Positions 11,357 to 22,985 are shown, counted from the first letter of the stretch. The stretch: DNA of 64,000 bases from Boesenbergia rotunda (GCA_024364735.1 JAGFNQ010004009.1:62001-126000), one strand, 5' to 3'. The notes: generated from the sequence alone by a model not told the origin. Translations and numbers: made by a program.

Positions 11357-13374
11357 AAGGTGTTTGGTTGTAAGGTGTTCATCCTAAACACCAAGGATCA
11401 CCTTGGAAAGTTCACGGCAAAGGCTGATGAAGGGATACTAGTCAGGTACTCCCTCGTTAGTAAAGCCTACCGAGTCTACAACAAGAAAACTAGATTAGTT
11501 GAAGAGTCTTCTGATGTGGTTTTTGAAGAAATTCCGAAGTCAATTGACCAATCAGAAAATGTAGAAGGAGTTCAACTCGAACTAAGGAAACTTAGTTTGA
11601 ATGAACCTCCAAGTGTTGTTGATGGTGATGAGTCCGATGACGATGAGCCTAGACAACCCATTGATCAGCCGGATCCTGAGGCTGAACTTTTGTCTAGTGA
11701 AACCGTTCAAGAAGCACCACCAACACCAAGGCAAACGAGATTAGCCTCTAGTCATCCCCAAGACCAAATTATTGGAGACATCCATTAAGGGGTTAGGACT
11801 AGATCATTCTTCCGGAATGAGGCTAATGAAGTTGCTCTAATTTCCGAAATTGAACCTAGAAAAATTAATGAAGCATTAAATGATCCCGATTGGATTATCG
11901 CAATGCAAGATGAACTAGGTCAATTTGAGAGGAGTCAGGTTTGGGACTTAGTCCCTAGACCTAAGAAGACCACCATTATTGGAACCAAATGGGTCTTCAA
12001 AAACAAATTAAACCACAAGGGAGAAATCATTAGAAACAAGGAACGCTTGGTAGCCAAGGGCTACAGTCAAGTTGAAGGCCTTGATTATGATGAGACTTAT
12101 GCTCCCGTGGCACGATTAGAGTCCATCCGATTGATGCTTGCATTTGCAGCACATCGTGGCTTCAAATTATTTCAAATGGACATCAAATCGGCCTTCCTAA
12201 ATGGTTTGATTAGGGAAGAGGTCTATGTCGAACAACCTCCGGGGTTTGAGAGTACCGAACATCCAAACCACGTGTTCAAGCTCAAAAAGGCACTCTATGG
12301 CCTTAAACAAGCACCCCGGGCTTAGTATGAGCGGTTGTCGACATTCTTAATTGAAAAGGGCTTCGTTAGAGGTCAAATAGACCCTACACTATTTCTACGA
12401 AGAGATGGTGACAATATATTTGTAGCCCAAGTATATGTCGACGACATAATTTGTGGCTCAAATAATAAGGGCTATTTAAATGAGTTCATTGGACACATGG
12501 AGAGTGAATTTGAGATGAGTCTAGTGGGAGAGTTGACTTTCTTCCTGGGACTTGAAATCAAGCAAACTCGCGATGGTATCCATGTGCACCAATCAAAGTA
12601 TACACTAGAAATGCTTCGAAAATTCAATATGAGTGATTCGAAAGAGGTAACCACTCCCATGGCCACAAACACAAGATTAGACAATGATGAGAGTGGTAAA
12701 CTTGTTGATCTAACTCAATATCGAAGCATGATAGGTAGTTTGCTATACCTCACAGCCAGCCGACCAGATATACTATTTGCTGTAGGTATGTGCGCGAGGT
12801 ATCAAGTCTGTGCTAAGGAATCTCACCTAATTGCTGTTAAGCGAATTTTGAGATATCTCAAGGGTACAATTGGTGTAGGTCTTTGGTATCCCCGTACCGA
12901 ATCTTTTGATTGATGGGCTATACGGATTCCGACTACGCTGGATGTAAGTTGGACCGGAAGAGCACTAGTGGGGGCTGCCAATTCTTAGGGTCGTCCTTAG
13001 TAAGTTGGTCGAGTCGGAAGCAACATTGTGTTGCTCTTTCCACTACCGAGGCAGAATATATCGCCATGGGAGAGAGTATATCACAATTGTTGTGGATGAT
13101 TCACACCTTAGAGGACTATGGTTTGAGTTACAAGGGTGTGCAAGTGTTATGTGATAACATTAGCACAATTAACTTAACCAAGAATCCGGTCCATCATTCT
13201 AGGACAAAACATATTGAGGTATGACACCACTTCATTAGAGATCTTGTAGCTAGGGGAACATCATACTCTCACATGTGGAGTCAAAGTCAAACCTAGCTGA
13301 CATTTTCACTAAACCACTTCCCGAGAGTGAATTTAGTTTCCTAAGACGGGAATTGGGAATGTGTCGCGCTTCAT
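11357..13374 (+). pseudogene. pol: E3 pol fragment (integrase C-terminus, RT, RNase H)
   Basis: It starts at KVFGCKVFILNTKDHLGKF in the integrase C-terminal region. The RT has LVAKGYSQVEGLDYDETYAP, LYGLKQAPRA and the catalytic YVDDII (about 12436). RNase H has GYTDSDYAG and STTEAEYIAMGE, and the frame ends near LRRELGMC. Breaks: a stop near 11787, TGG to TAG at 12323-12325 (the Trp of APRAW), a frameshift near 12911, a stop near 13223, and further indels. It is more diverged from E1 and E5 than those are from each other, so it belongs to a different copia family. Confidence 0.9.
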
Positions 13375-13776
13375 GATGTTCAAACTGCGGTCAAAACCCT
13401 TCATGATGATTTCGAAATTTTTGGGAACAATTGGGTAACTTTGGGAACATCTCACACAAACTATAAGGTTTAACAAAACGTTTTTGTTTGCTAGATATGG
13501 GGTGAGATGTTAGGTTTAACTCAATTTCTCAAAATGTCATTACATCCCTTGAGGAATTAAGTTAACGAGATAATAATCACGGTGGTGACCAAGTATGGGG
13601 AAAACCATTGCATAACATATGTGTATATGGCTCCATGATCATACTTGGACATTCCAATCAAGGCAACTTGATTGGAAACTTGAATTTGGAATGAAAACAT
13701 GAATTTGTTTGATTGATTGGTGTTTGAGTTTGACTCCATTTGGATGAGTCAAAGTGTTTGTTGAACCTATAAGGAC
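13375..13776 (+). other. E3 post-pol region, no gene seen
   Basis: Non-coding sequence directly after pol, continuing until the solo LTR insertion. No recognisable frame; it shares no obvious repeat with the neighbouring elements. Confidence 0.5.
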
Positions 13777-13910
13777 TTTTGTGTAACGACCCGGAAAATT
13801 CTCTCAATATTTTCTTTAAAATATTGATCATGTCTAGATAATTTTCTGAGGGACCTAGAAATATTAATACAAAATGTGGCCTAGAAAATCCATGTTTTCT
13901 CATTTAAATT

Positions 13911-14292
13911 GGGAAAAAGGGCACTAATGGGCCTTATATGGGCTTTTTAGTACCATAATTATTGGTAGATTTTAGGTAAAAATTTATAGAAATATAAAGG
14001 GATTTTAGTAGGAAATATTAAAATAATTATGGGAGAATTTTTAGAGGATTTTCGGAATTTTAGAGAAATAAAAAGAGAAATAAAATAAAAATAAGGTGCA
14101 TGGGAAAAAGGGCACTAATGGGCCTTATATGGGCTTTTTAGTACCATAATTATTGGTAGATTTTAGGTAAAAATTTATAGAAATATAAAGGGATTTTAGT
14201 AGGAAATATTAAAATAATTATGGGAGAATTTTTAGAGGATTTTCGGAATTTTGGAGAAATAAAAAGAGAAATAAAATAAAAATAAGGTGCAT
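13911..14292 (+). repeat. 191-bp tandem duplication in the solo LTR
   Basis: GGGAAAAAGGGCACTAATGG at 13911 recurs at 14102, and the two 191-bp units (13911-14101, 14102-14292) are almost identical. Confidence 0.9.
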
Positions 14293-14358
14293 GGGCCAAG
14301 GATTGAACCTTGGACCTCTTGTACAACCATGTATGCTTTAACCAACTCACCTAGCAAG
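14286..14358 (-). other. tRNA-like segment (A and B box) in the solo LTR
   Basis: On the minus strand the sequence shows an A-box-like TAGGTGAGTTGGTTAAAGC (14353-14335) and a perfect B-box GGTTCAATCC (14309-14300) inside a CCAAG/CTTGG T-arm, at normal tRNA spacing. The acceptor stem does not pair well, so it is more likely a tRNA-derived or decayed tRNA sequence than a working tRNA gene. Confidence 0.5.
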
Positions 14359-14814
14359 TGAATGTTATGAGGGAATGAAGTGGATATTAGTTAAAGCATA
14401 GAAGAAGATGAAGGGTCATGGAGAGACTCTTCATTTACCTCCTTAATGGGCTATAAAGAGGGGGTTTTGGGAGTTACCTCTTCTTCCTATTACTTGCATT
14501 TTTGAAACTCCTCCTTCCCTCATCCTAGCCAAACACCCAAGGAAGGGTTCTCCCTTGGAAAAACTCCACAAGAGGTCTCACCTCCAAGATCTAAGGGGTC
14601 TTCCAAGGATACAAGGACAAGGGGGGCAAGGGTCCAAAGATCTTACCATTTCCTTCCCTTTCAAGGTTCGAAAAATCAAGAAACCCAAGGTAAGACTCCC
14701 TCACCTGTGGTATAATAGTTCCTTATGATTTCCATGATTTTTAGCATGATATATTGGTTAGTTTTTGGATTTGATGTTGAAAGGAAGGAAAACCAAGAAC
14801 CTTAAGTTTAAGGG

Positions 14815-15340
14815 TTTCGGCCACCATGATTTAAAGGTCTATAATTATGATAAAAATCTTTATAATGTTATTTCATGTTCCCTTATGATGTGTATAGGTT
14901 AAGTATAATTTTTGGGAATTTTTGGAGTACCCTAGGACACCCTAGGGGTTCGGCCAACATGAAAGGAACAAAATCAACACCTAGAGACCCTATGGGTTTC
15001 GGCCACAATGTTTTAGGGTCCATAATGATGCTAAAAATCCTTATAATGTTGTTTAATGTTCTCCCATGATGTTTAGAGGTTAATTATAATTTTTGGAAAT
15101 TTTTGGAGTACCCTAGGACACCCTAGGGTTTCGGCCAACATGAAAGAAACAAAACCAAGAACCCCTAAGCTTGAGGGTTTCGGCCACCATGATTTAAAGG
15201 TCTATAATTATGTCAAAAATCATGATAATGTTTTTTAATGCTCCCTTATGATGTTTAGAGATTAAATATAATTTTTTGGAATTTTTAGGGTACCCTAGGA
15301 TACCCTAGGGTTTCGGCTAACATCAAGAACCCTTGTGTAG
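14815..15340 (+). repeat. Three ~181-bp tandem units in the solo LTR
   Basis: Units opening TTTCGGCCACCATGATTTAA or variants start near 14816, 14997 and 15177. Each contains TACCCTAGGACACCCTAGGG and a TTCGGCCAACAT segment. Confidence 0.8.
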
Positions 15341-15899
15341 GGTTGGGTCTCAAACTTCAAGTGTATGTTTTATGTTTTACCATGATATAAGGGAGATGGA
15401 GGGTATTTATGTGAATGTTTCACATGGCCTCGAGACCCTATAGGTTTCGGCCAAGTACCCTAATAGGGTGGAAAGTCAGGACTTATTTCATGTAAGGGTC
15501 CCAATGGCCCTATGGTAAGGTATGGTTGGTGTTTAAGCAATTGATTTGGGGATTTAAGGGAATTTTTCCATACCCCCCATGGCCTTGAAGTTTCGGCCAA
15601 GAGTGAGATTAGGACTAAAGGATTAGGGTTGGCCTTAAGTATGGACTCAAAAAGGGGTCCTATGGCCTAGTATATGTGTATGAGATGTTGTTTGGAAGTT
15701 ATGTGAAGGTTCATGGACCTAGGGTTCCTTGGGGATTTTCGGCCAAGGGCATAACCTAGGGCTAGGGTTGGGTTAAACCTACCAAGATGCTTGAGTATGA
15801 GTTACCAAGATATATATTTAAGTAAGAGGGAAGAAGTGCTATGTTAACCAAACCCTTAGTTTGTATGTCATGAATTATATGTTAAGTCATAGATGGTTA

Positions 15900-16995
15900 G
15901 ACATGTGCTATGATTTATGAATGATATGTATGTATGCCATGTCTTATGAATGATATGCCATGTTTTATGAATAATATGCATGTATGCCATGTCTTATGAA
16001 TGATACGTATGTATGCCATGATTTATGAATAAGATGTATGTATGCCATATGAATGAAGTTAAAGTACATGCCTTTAAGGCATAACGATGATGTTAAGTAT
16101 GATGAATGAATGATGATGAAAGACAAGTATGATGAATGAAAGATGATGCTTATGTCTTTAAGGCATAAATATGCTAAACGGCACGGTCGATGGTCGACGG
16201 TACGACGGTCGAGAGGACCGGTAAATGGGCCGATAGACGGGCCGAGCCGTAACAAGTTATGCTATGTTAAATATGCCATGAATGTCTCATGAATGATGAA
16301 TCATGTAAAGTATTTTATTTTATGAATGGGCTTGTACCGGACCGAAGTATGGGTCCAAGGGATGGGCACCTTAAGAACGCCTCGGTTCGGGGACTACCGA
16401 CTATGCTGTCCTTACCCTAGTAGGTCGAGGCTAGCTACCTCGTATTTACTTAGGGATGCGCGCGTATGATATATGTATGTGGTACAAGCCAGGGCCCCAA
16501 TGATATGATGATTATGTTTAAGCATTTAAAAGTATGTTTTTAAAGATTAAGCATCCTTATATATATATATGCAATTGCCACATGCATCCATTCATGTTAT
16601 GCATTATGTTATGAAAAGTATGTTTAGGAAAAGTATGTTTATGCAAAGTATGTTCATGTTAATATATGATGCCATGATTTAATTGTGTTTATGCTAATAT
16701 GTGATGCCATGATTTATTTATGTTTATGCTAATTTAGGATGCCATGATTTTATTTATGTTCATGCTAGTTTAGGATGCCATGATTTAATTATGTTTATGC
16801 TAAGTTAGAATGCCATGATTTTATTTATGTTCATACTAGTTTAGGATGCCATGGTTTAATTATGTTTATGCTAAGTTAGAATGTCATGATTTTCTTTATG
16901 TTCATACTAGTTTAGGATGCCATGATTTAATTGTGTTATGCTAAGTTAGGATGCCATGATTTTATTTCTGCCCATGCTAATCTCTGAAGCCATGA
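15900..16995 (+). repeat. Short-period ATGCCATG-rich tandem repeats in the solo LTR
   Basis: Two blocks occur: about 15900-16060, with TATGCCATG and ATGAATGATATG repeats, and about 16660-16995, with about 60-bp units of GATGCCATGATTTAATTATG. Both are non-coding, with units diverged by a few bases. Confidence 0.75.
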
Positions 16996-17717
16996 TTTAA
17001 TTAGGTTTATTATGTTATGTGTGTGCCAAGTATTATGCCATGCTATGAAAGTTTAGGATGTTTATGTCTATGCCAAGTATTATGCCATGCCATGAATGTT
17101 TTTATGGTTATGTTTATGCCATGCTACGAATATGATTAAGTTATGATCATGCCATGACGAATGTATGCTAAGTGATGAAAAGGCTTATGTTCTAAGTAAA
17201 GCACTAAGTATGTTAATGTCTTATGTGCTCATGATGAGAAGATGAATGGTTTTAGTGAGTAGGAAAGAGTCTTACTAAGCCTGTGTGCTTATAGTCTTAT
17301 TTCTTATACCGCAGATCACGCAAGGGGACACTAAGGAAGCAGCAGGAGGGCATCAAAGAATGTGTGTGATAGTGACTTGGTCAAGGAGCAATATGGTTGC
17401 TCGTCTTATGATAGAACTCTACCTTTACTATTAAGTACTTGAATGTGACTCTATGACATGATGCTAAAGTATGACATGATATGATGCTAAGTATGACATG
17501 ATATGATGCTAAGTATAAAGTTTCCATGTTATGATGCTAGGAATGGTAGTAAGTGCATGTAGGAGTAAGTTTCCATGTTATGATGCTAGGAATGATAGTA
17601 AGTGCATGTAGGAGTAAGTTTAAAAGTTTCCGCTGCATTATGATGTCTACATGCCCTAAGTATGTTAACGTAACGCCGCTTTAGGAAAAAGAAAAAAAAA
17701 ACGGGCGTTACATTTTG

Positions 17718-18460
17718 ATTCTTGTTCAGGGATCAATTTTAGTCATAAAATCATGTACAAGTTCGACAAAGTCCATCAAATCTCGTTTGGAAAATTCAAA
17801 AATTCTGAAACTGAACATTTCAGTTCGTATCAGGAACCCTAATTGGTCGATGGACCGATCAGGCATGGGGCTGATCGGTCCCCAGACCGATCTGGCTTCA
17901 TCCTGGGATGATCGGTTCACAGACCGATCAGAAAGAGATCAGTGACCTTACGAATCTTTTGACCAAGGATTCTGAGCTAGCCTGGATCGGTCCCCGGACC
18001 GATCTGGCACCCTGTGGGAATCGGTCCACAGACCGATCAGGGAGCTCAGAGGTTTCTCTCCGGACCCTACTGATCGAATCCTGATCGGTCACCCGACCGA
18101 TCAGGAGCGTGTTTGATCGGTCATCCGACCGATCAGGACCATGCCAGTCCGATCAGGCTGTATCCTGATCGGTCTGGGTGCGGTCAGATCGAACGGTGAT
18201 CCGTTCAGATGCATTAAATTCTGGTTGGTGGTCCGATCCACCAACCGATTAACTTCGCGGAATACCTTCAACTCACGAACCCTAGCGCCGAAAAACCCCT
18301 TGCGTGATCCTGTGTGAGCAAGAAGGCTATCCTCGTGTTCTTCTTCCTCGCGTGAGCGTGAGTCCTGTGCGCGTTCCTCTCTCGCAGAAACACTCTGCGA
18401 CCATCTCTTGCGCCGAGAGCACGTTTCCTGCGCACGGTTTCTTCCTCTACACTTCCAAAA
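17718..18460 (+). repeat. E3 region upstream of env-like gene with GATCGGTC palindromes
   Basis: Non-coding. Between about 17845 and 18140 there are about seven dyads of the form TGATCGGTCnnnnGACCGATCA. The same motif forms a larger array in the 3' LTR of this element (21247-21910). No open frame of note. Confidence 0.8.
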
Positions 18461-20066
18461 ATGACAACGATGGCACCAAAGTAAGTTTTTGCTTTGGTTT
18501 TTCATTCATACCAGTCTATGATGCTTGTTTATGAAGCTAATCATGTTTTTGCTCTTATTCTTGCTGTGGTGTCTTGATCTTTTTGCCTCTGCAGTGACCC
18601 TCTTTCTCACCTTATGATCAAAATTTCCTTTCGATCTAATGATTGGGTCTCATCCTATAAATGATCAATTCTTGCTTCAACCTATTTGTATGATCAATCT
18701 TACCACCTGCATTAAATTTTGGTCCATTCAACTCTTTAGAAAATCTGCTAAGGGAAAGGAGGTAGCGGAGGGTAGTTCAAGGGGGAAAACTCCCTCGTCG
18801 TCTGCACCTTCCAGAAGGCCACAGCCTTCTTCTAGCTCCAGGTTCCCCAATGCGGCCTGTGAATAGGCCTTTCAAGTAAGGACCTTCAAATTATTACCTT
18901 GCAGATCCATTGATGTTCCCTTCCTGACGGAGTTCTGTCCCTCTGTCATGGAAATTGTCACTTACTACAATCTGGGTTTTCTTCTCTCCCTGGAACGGAC
19001 CATAAACTATGACCTTGTATATGAATTCTACAACAACCTCCAACAAGGTCCTCAAGGAGGATTCGAGTTCACTACTCGTGTCGGGAAGATGACCCTCGAT
19101 TTTTCATATGAGATTCTAGCTGAGTACTTGGGTGGTCGATGATCACCTAACCTCTATTCGATTTATCCAGAGCTCCCTGATCCTCTGTTAGCACCATTCG
19201 CAGATGTTACCCCTGACTCTATCTATCAGCACTTCTTTGGTCACCCTCGCCCTGCCGGGCTTGATGAGTTGGGTCCGGTGTTTCCTACCTTTGCAGCTCT
19301 CCGCTTTGCTCCATCTGACTATGTTCTTTTCAAGATAATCACAAATTGCATCTTACCAATCACTTTAAAACTGTTGGTCGAGATCCGACCCTACCATTGT
19401 CTTATGCTCTACGGCATGCATTGCCGAATGGACTTCGATATTATGGAGAGCATCTTCCAGTATATCCTATCCTACCGTGAGCCGAGTCGTCGCACGGTTT
19501 ATATGCCGTTTGGTCACATCATCACTGATTGGCTTATGTCAGTTGGTGTTGATGTCACTAAAGGCAGGACCATGCCTATGGTTAAGCAAGATTGTTGGTT
19601 GGGTCGGCGAGCTTTTGCGAAGTCTGGTATGATCATTCGTGAGAGAGATAGGATGTTGGTGTGGAAGGATGGGCGCGGTCTCGGTGAGTTACCTGGCGGA
19701 GCACCACATTTTCAGGCACCACACGATGCTCCTCCTGCTGACAACGAGTACGACGACGAGCTGGAGCCTGATTTGCGCTGGCAGATCTCAGAGCTGGATC
19801 AGACGGTACAAGAGTTTATTCAGCTGGGGGAGGCAGATCGTGAGGAGTTTCGTTCGGATTTTCGCTCCCTAGATTCCCGACTGACCAGGATCGAGACCGA
19901 GGTCGCAGGGACCCGCACACTCCAGCAGACATGGTATGATGAGTGGCGCAACCACACATTTCCAGGAGGTGCACCTTCATCGAGTTCTGCACCAGGGTCC
20001 TTGGCTCCTACTGATGCCACGATAGATGACCTCATGCGCGATGACGACCCTCCCACTAACACTTGA
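18461..20066 (+). pseudogene. Env-like / plant transposon-domain protein of E3, predicted spliced, two stops
   Basis: The ATG at 18461 opens a 20-nt exon that ends at a perfect GTAAGT donor (18481). An AG acceptor at 18738-18739 restores the phase, and one reading frame then runs from 18740 to 20066 (about 442 codons), interrupted by TAG at 18864-18866 and TGA at 19140-19142. Exon 2 starts with a basic, Ser/Pro-rich segment. It is followed by a region (about 18920-19480) resembling the putative plant transposon protein domain (compare LPDPLLAPFADV and FKIITNCILPIT). A Glu/Arg-rich heptad stretch at about 19780-19920 may form a coiled coil. The position between pol and the 3' LTR is that of SIRE env-like genes. 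No signal peptide or convincing transmembrane segment was seen, so the envelope role is unproven. Confidence 0.68.
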
Positions 20067-20668
20067 GCTAGGATGTCTGCTGTCTTATCATTTGACTGTG
20101 TTGTATGACTTTTGGGCTGTATGTCCTGTGACTTGATTGTTGTGGTCTTGTGCCACACGTATTTTGCTACTTGTCTAGATGACTTATGTTTTGACTTATC
20201 TAACTTTGTTTCACATGCTTATCTGATACTAGTATATCTATTGTTGATGCCATGTTGGTTATATGAGTATCATCTGCATGTTTGCTAAATTGTCATATTT
20301 ATGCTTACAATGCCATGTCTACTTTACATTTATGGATATTACGGCATGCTTTGTGGGTTTATACTTCATACTCATATGATGCATGTGATTGCTATGTCTT
20401 GCTATATCTTTTTCACATGAGTTCGTATGGTTATTCCACAAACTATCACATCTTTATTGATTTGGGATACCCCTAGGTTTGAGGGGGAGTTTGTTTAAAA
20501 CTTAACAGCCCCTCTAGCTCCTTTTCGGTGTTCGACAAAGGGGGAGAGTGTGGATTGGTTAAGTTTAGGTTGATCATGTTGTAGGGGGAGGATCTGGATT
20601 CCCCTATGATTCCAAAGTTGAGAAAATTGATTGAGATCCCTAAACTTAAAATCGGATTGTCAAACAAC
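20067..20668 (+). other. E3 3' non-coding region
   Basis: AT-rich, T-rich stretch between the env-like stop and the polypurine tract. It contains GGGGGAG runs near 20480, 20540 and 20585 that resemble degenerate polypurine tracts. No gene seen. Confidence 0.6.
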
Positions 20669-20681
20669 AAAAAGGGGGAGA
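20669..20681 (+). promoter_or_regulatory. Polypurine tract of E3
   Basis: AAAAAGGGGGAGA directly before the TG of the 3' LTR, identical to the tracts of E1 and E2. Confidence 0.88.
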
Positions 20682-20799
20682 TTGTTGATGCAGTCTGGTC
20701 CTGATTGTTGTTTTGGTGTTGACATCGATTTTAGTTTAGGTTGATTATGATGATTATGATTAAAGTCCTGGTCGGGGATCAGACATGGGATGGAAAATT

Positions 20800-21235
20800 C
20801 TAGTCTGGAGGGCTAGGTGATGAAAAGTCCTGACCTGGAGGGTTAGGTGTTGAAAATTCCTAGCTTGGAGGGCTAGGTGTTGGAAAAGTCCTAATTCGGA
20901 AGGTTGGGTGAAAAGTCCTAGCTTGGAGGGCTAGGTGAAAAGTCCTAACTTGGAGGGTTAGGTGCAAATTCCCATCCTAGAGAATTAGGTGAAAAAGTCC
21001 TGGCTTGGAGGGTCAGGTGCCTAGCTTGGAGGGCTAGGTTGGATGATGTTCTAACTCGGAAGGGTTGGGTGAAAAGTCCTAGCTTAGAGGGCTAGGTGAA
21101 AAGTCCTAGCTTGGAGGGCTAGGTGAAAAGTCCTAACTTGGAGGGTTAGGTGCAAATTCCCAACTTGGAGAGTTAGATGGAAAATCCTTAGCTTGGAGGG
21201 CTAAGGTGGATGGAAGCTTAGCTTAGAGGGCTGAG
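20800..21235 (+). repeat. CCTAGCTTGGAGGGCTAGG hairpin array in E3 LTR
   Basis: About 14 units of 25-30 bp with arms CCTAGC/GCTAGG or CCTAAC/GTTAGG and a TTGGAG loop, separated by TGAAAAGT. The arms are the same as in the E1-family array but the loop differs. Confidence 0.88.
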
Positions 21236-21246
21236 TTTGAGTCCCT

Positions 21247-21910
21247 GGATCGGTCTGGTGATCGATCAGGGATTCTGGCACGCTGCTCCTTCGTGGATCG
21301 GTCTGGTGACCGATCCAGCGATGACTGATCGGTCGTGTGACCGATCAGGGAGCACACAGTGAGGTTGGGAACCTACTGTGCTGCTCCTGATCGATCTGGT
21401 GACCGATTAGGGAGTATGCGTTTCACCCATTGACTGGCTCCTGATCGGTCTGGTGACCGATCAGGGAGCGAGCAGTGAGGTTGAGTTCCCTTGTTAAACT
21501 GCTCCTGATCGGTCTGATGACCGATCAGGTTTACTGTGCAGATCGTTCTGGTGAACGATCCAGCGTCGCAGGTTCCTCACTATGATCGATCAGGCTCTAG
21601 CCTGATCGGTCTGGTCATGATCTGATCGGTCTGGTGACCGATCAGGAGGCTGCCTGATCGGTCTGGTGACCGATCAGAAGGCTTAGCCTGCGAAACTCAG
21701 AAATCGCCCAATATAAGGGTGGATCGGTCCGGTGAACGATCCACGACCTGGGATCGGTCTGGTGATCGGTCCAGGAGAATCTCAAAGAAATCGCGATTTC
21801 TGATTGAGCGTTGGGGATCGATCAGGACGGAGCCTGATCGGTCTGGAACCAGCCTGATCGGTCTGGTGATCGATCAGGAGGCTCTCTGATCGGTCCGGTG
21901 ACCGATCACT
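21247..21910 (+). repeat. GATCGGTC...GACCGATC palindrome array in E3 LTR
   Basis: At least 13 dyads of the form TGATCGGTCTGGTGACCGATCA, several with paired changes (for example GATCGTTC...GAACGATC near 21541), spaced 20-60 bp apart. Confidence 0.88.
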
Positions 21911-22928
21911 TTAATTCAAATTGCATTGTCAGACGCTCTGATCGCGTCTGAACACAACCGATTCGCTGCCACTTTCCTCTGATATTTGATATGCTGTTTG
22001 ATTTGCTGCTCTAATACTCTGAGTAAGTTTCAGGTGACAGGGGAGGATTCAAACACTCAAGGAGAAGTCAAAGAGAGCTTTCCTTGGAGCAGGTTTGTCC
22101 CTTTCTCCACACAGGTTGCAACGGCTGGATGCAGGACTGAAGCTGCTGACTGAAGCTTGGCTGAGGGAGCTCAGGAAGTTCAGTTAGGGTTCAGTGTAGC
22201 TGGCGCGTTGGCAGTGAGGCAGCTGTAGGCTGCTGGAGATGAGATCATCTGTTGCTTAGCGGAGAAACAAAAGGAACGAGAGTTGTAGTGTTCAGTAACA
22301 TTTTTTCTTGTGCTTTTGAGTTCCTGCGTTCTGTTTTGCTCCACATTAAGCTTGCTGTTCTTGAGTTCTTCAATCATTCTGAGCAAGCTATTGAGAAGCA
22401 ATCATCATACTTGAGCACTTGAAGGAGAAAACAAGAGGCTTGGAGTCCGACAGTGGGAAGACACGGAGAAGGGTTCTGCGTGAGATCGCCACTGGGTGGA
22501 GCTCAGGGAAGCTTGCTGTGTTTTAGTCCTTGCTAAGTGTTTGAGTAAGATCCTTCTTGTTGTTTCTTTGTGCTTAACCTATATCCTTGTTTGAAACACA
22601 CTGTGGAGAGGTTTCTTCACCGAGAAGGAGGTTGCTTTATATCCGGTGATCACCGGAGCTTGATCTGCCGACGATCAAGGGGTCGCCCACCTTAAGGGCA
22701 CGCCAAGGAGTAGGGGCAAGTTATCCCCGAACCTTGTAAACCCTCCTTGTTAGCGATCTTGCTAGTTGTGTTTGTTTCGCTTTCATTACATTTTCTGCAT
22801 AATCTGTTTTCTACTCTTTCCGCTGTGCTACTGATAGTTTAAGTGCAGAAATATTGCTAAGCTCTTCAAAGAAAAGTGGTTGGCTATATTCACCCCCCCT
22901 CTCTAGCCATCTCGTTCCCAACACGCAT

Positions 22929-22985
22929 TTGGGTAACGAGCTATTCACTCCCCCCCTCCTCTAGCTGGACCATTGATCCCTAACA
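22929..22985 (+). repeat. E2 3' LTR, right piece
   Basis: TGGGTAACGAGCTATTCACT and the following C-rich stretch end in CCCTAACA, the expected copia LTR terminus. The left edge carries the same CGCAT that ends the left piece, showing that the LTR was split by E3. Confidence 0.78.

Larger units (their letters stand above)
13782..17712 (+). mobile_element. 3.9-kb solo LTR, chromovirus (Tekay/Del-like) type
   Basis: It starts TGTAACGACCCGG and ends CGGGCGTTACA, so the termini form a perfect inverted repeat TGTAACG/CGTTACA. It is flanked by the 5-bp direct repeat TTTTG (13777-13781 and 17713-17717). No PBS, polypurine tract or coding region lies inside, so this is one LTR left by LTR-LTR recombination. 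Length and terminus suit the Tekay/Del chromovirus lineage of Ty3/gypsy, which is a recollection rather than a database match. It sits inside E3. Confidence 0.9.
11354..22923 (+). mobile_element. Copia element E3, 5'-truncated, with env-like gene
   Basis: It is flanked by CGCAT on both sides (11349-11353 and 22924-22928), and the surrounding sequence joins into one LTR (E2). The 5' LTR, PBS, gag, protease and most of integrase are missing; the sequence starts in the C-terminal integrase region. Remaining order: pol (11357-13374), non-coding DNA holding a 3.9-kb solo LTR, palindrome array, env-like gene (18461-20066), polypurine tract (20669-20681), 3' LTR (20683-22923). An env-like frame between pol and the 3' LTR is a hallmark of the SIRE/Maximus group. 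Confidence 0.8.
20683..22923 (+). repeat. E3 3' LTR (2241 bp)
   Basis: It begins TGTTGATGCAG and ends CGTTCCCAACA, with the ATTCACCCCCCCT stretch near the 3' end. It is followed by CGCAT, the target duplication. It carries two repeat arrays (20800-21235 and 21247-21910). Confidence 0.88.

Noticed and set aside
14286..14358. Functional tRNA gene
   Set aside because: The acceptor stem does not pair and no credible anticodon arm was found; kept only as a tRNA-like segment.
19639..20158. Alternative frames over the env-like region
   Set aside because: Shadows of the longer frame, which continues on both sides.
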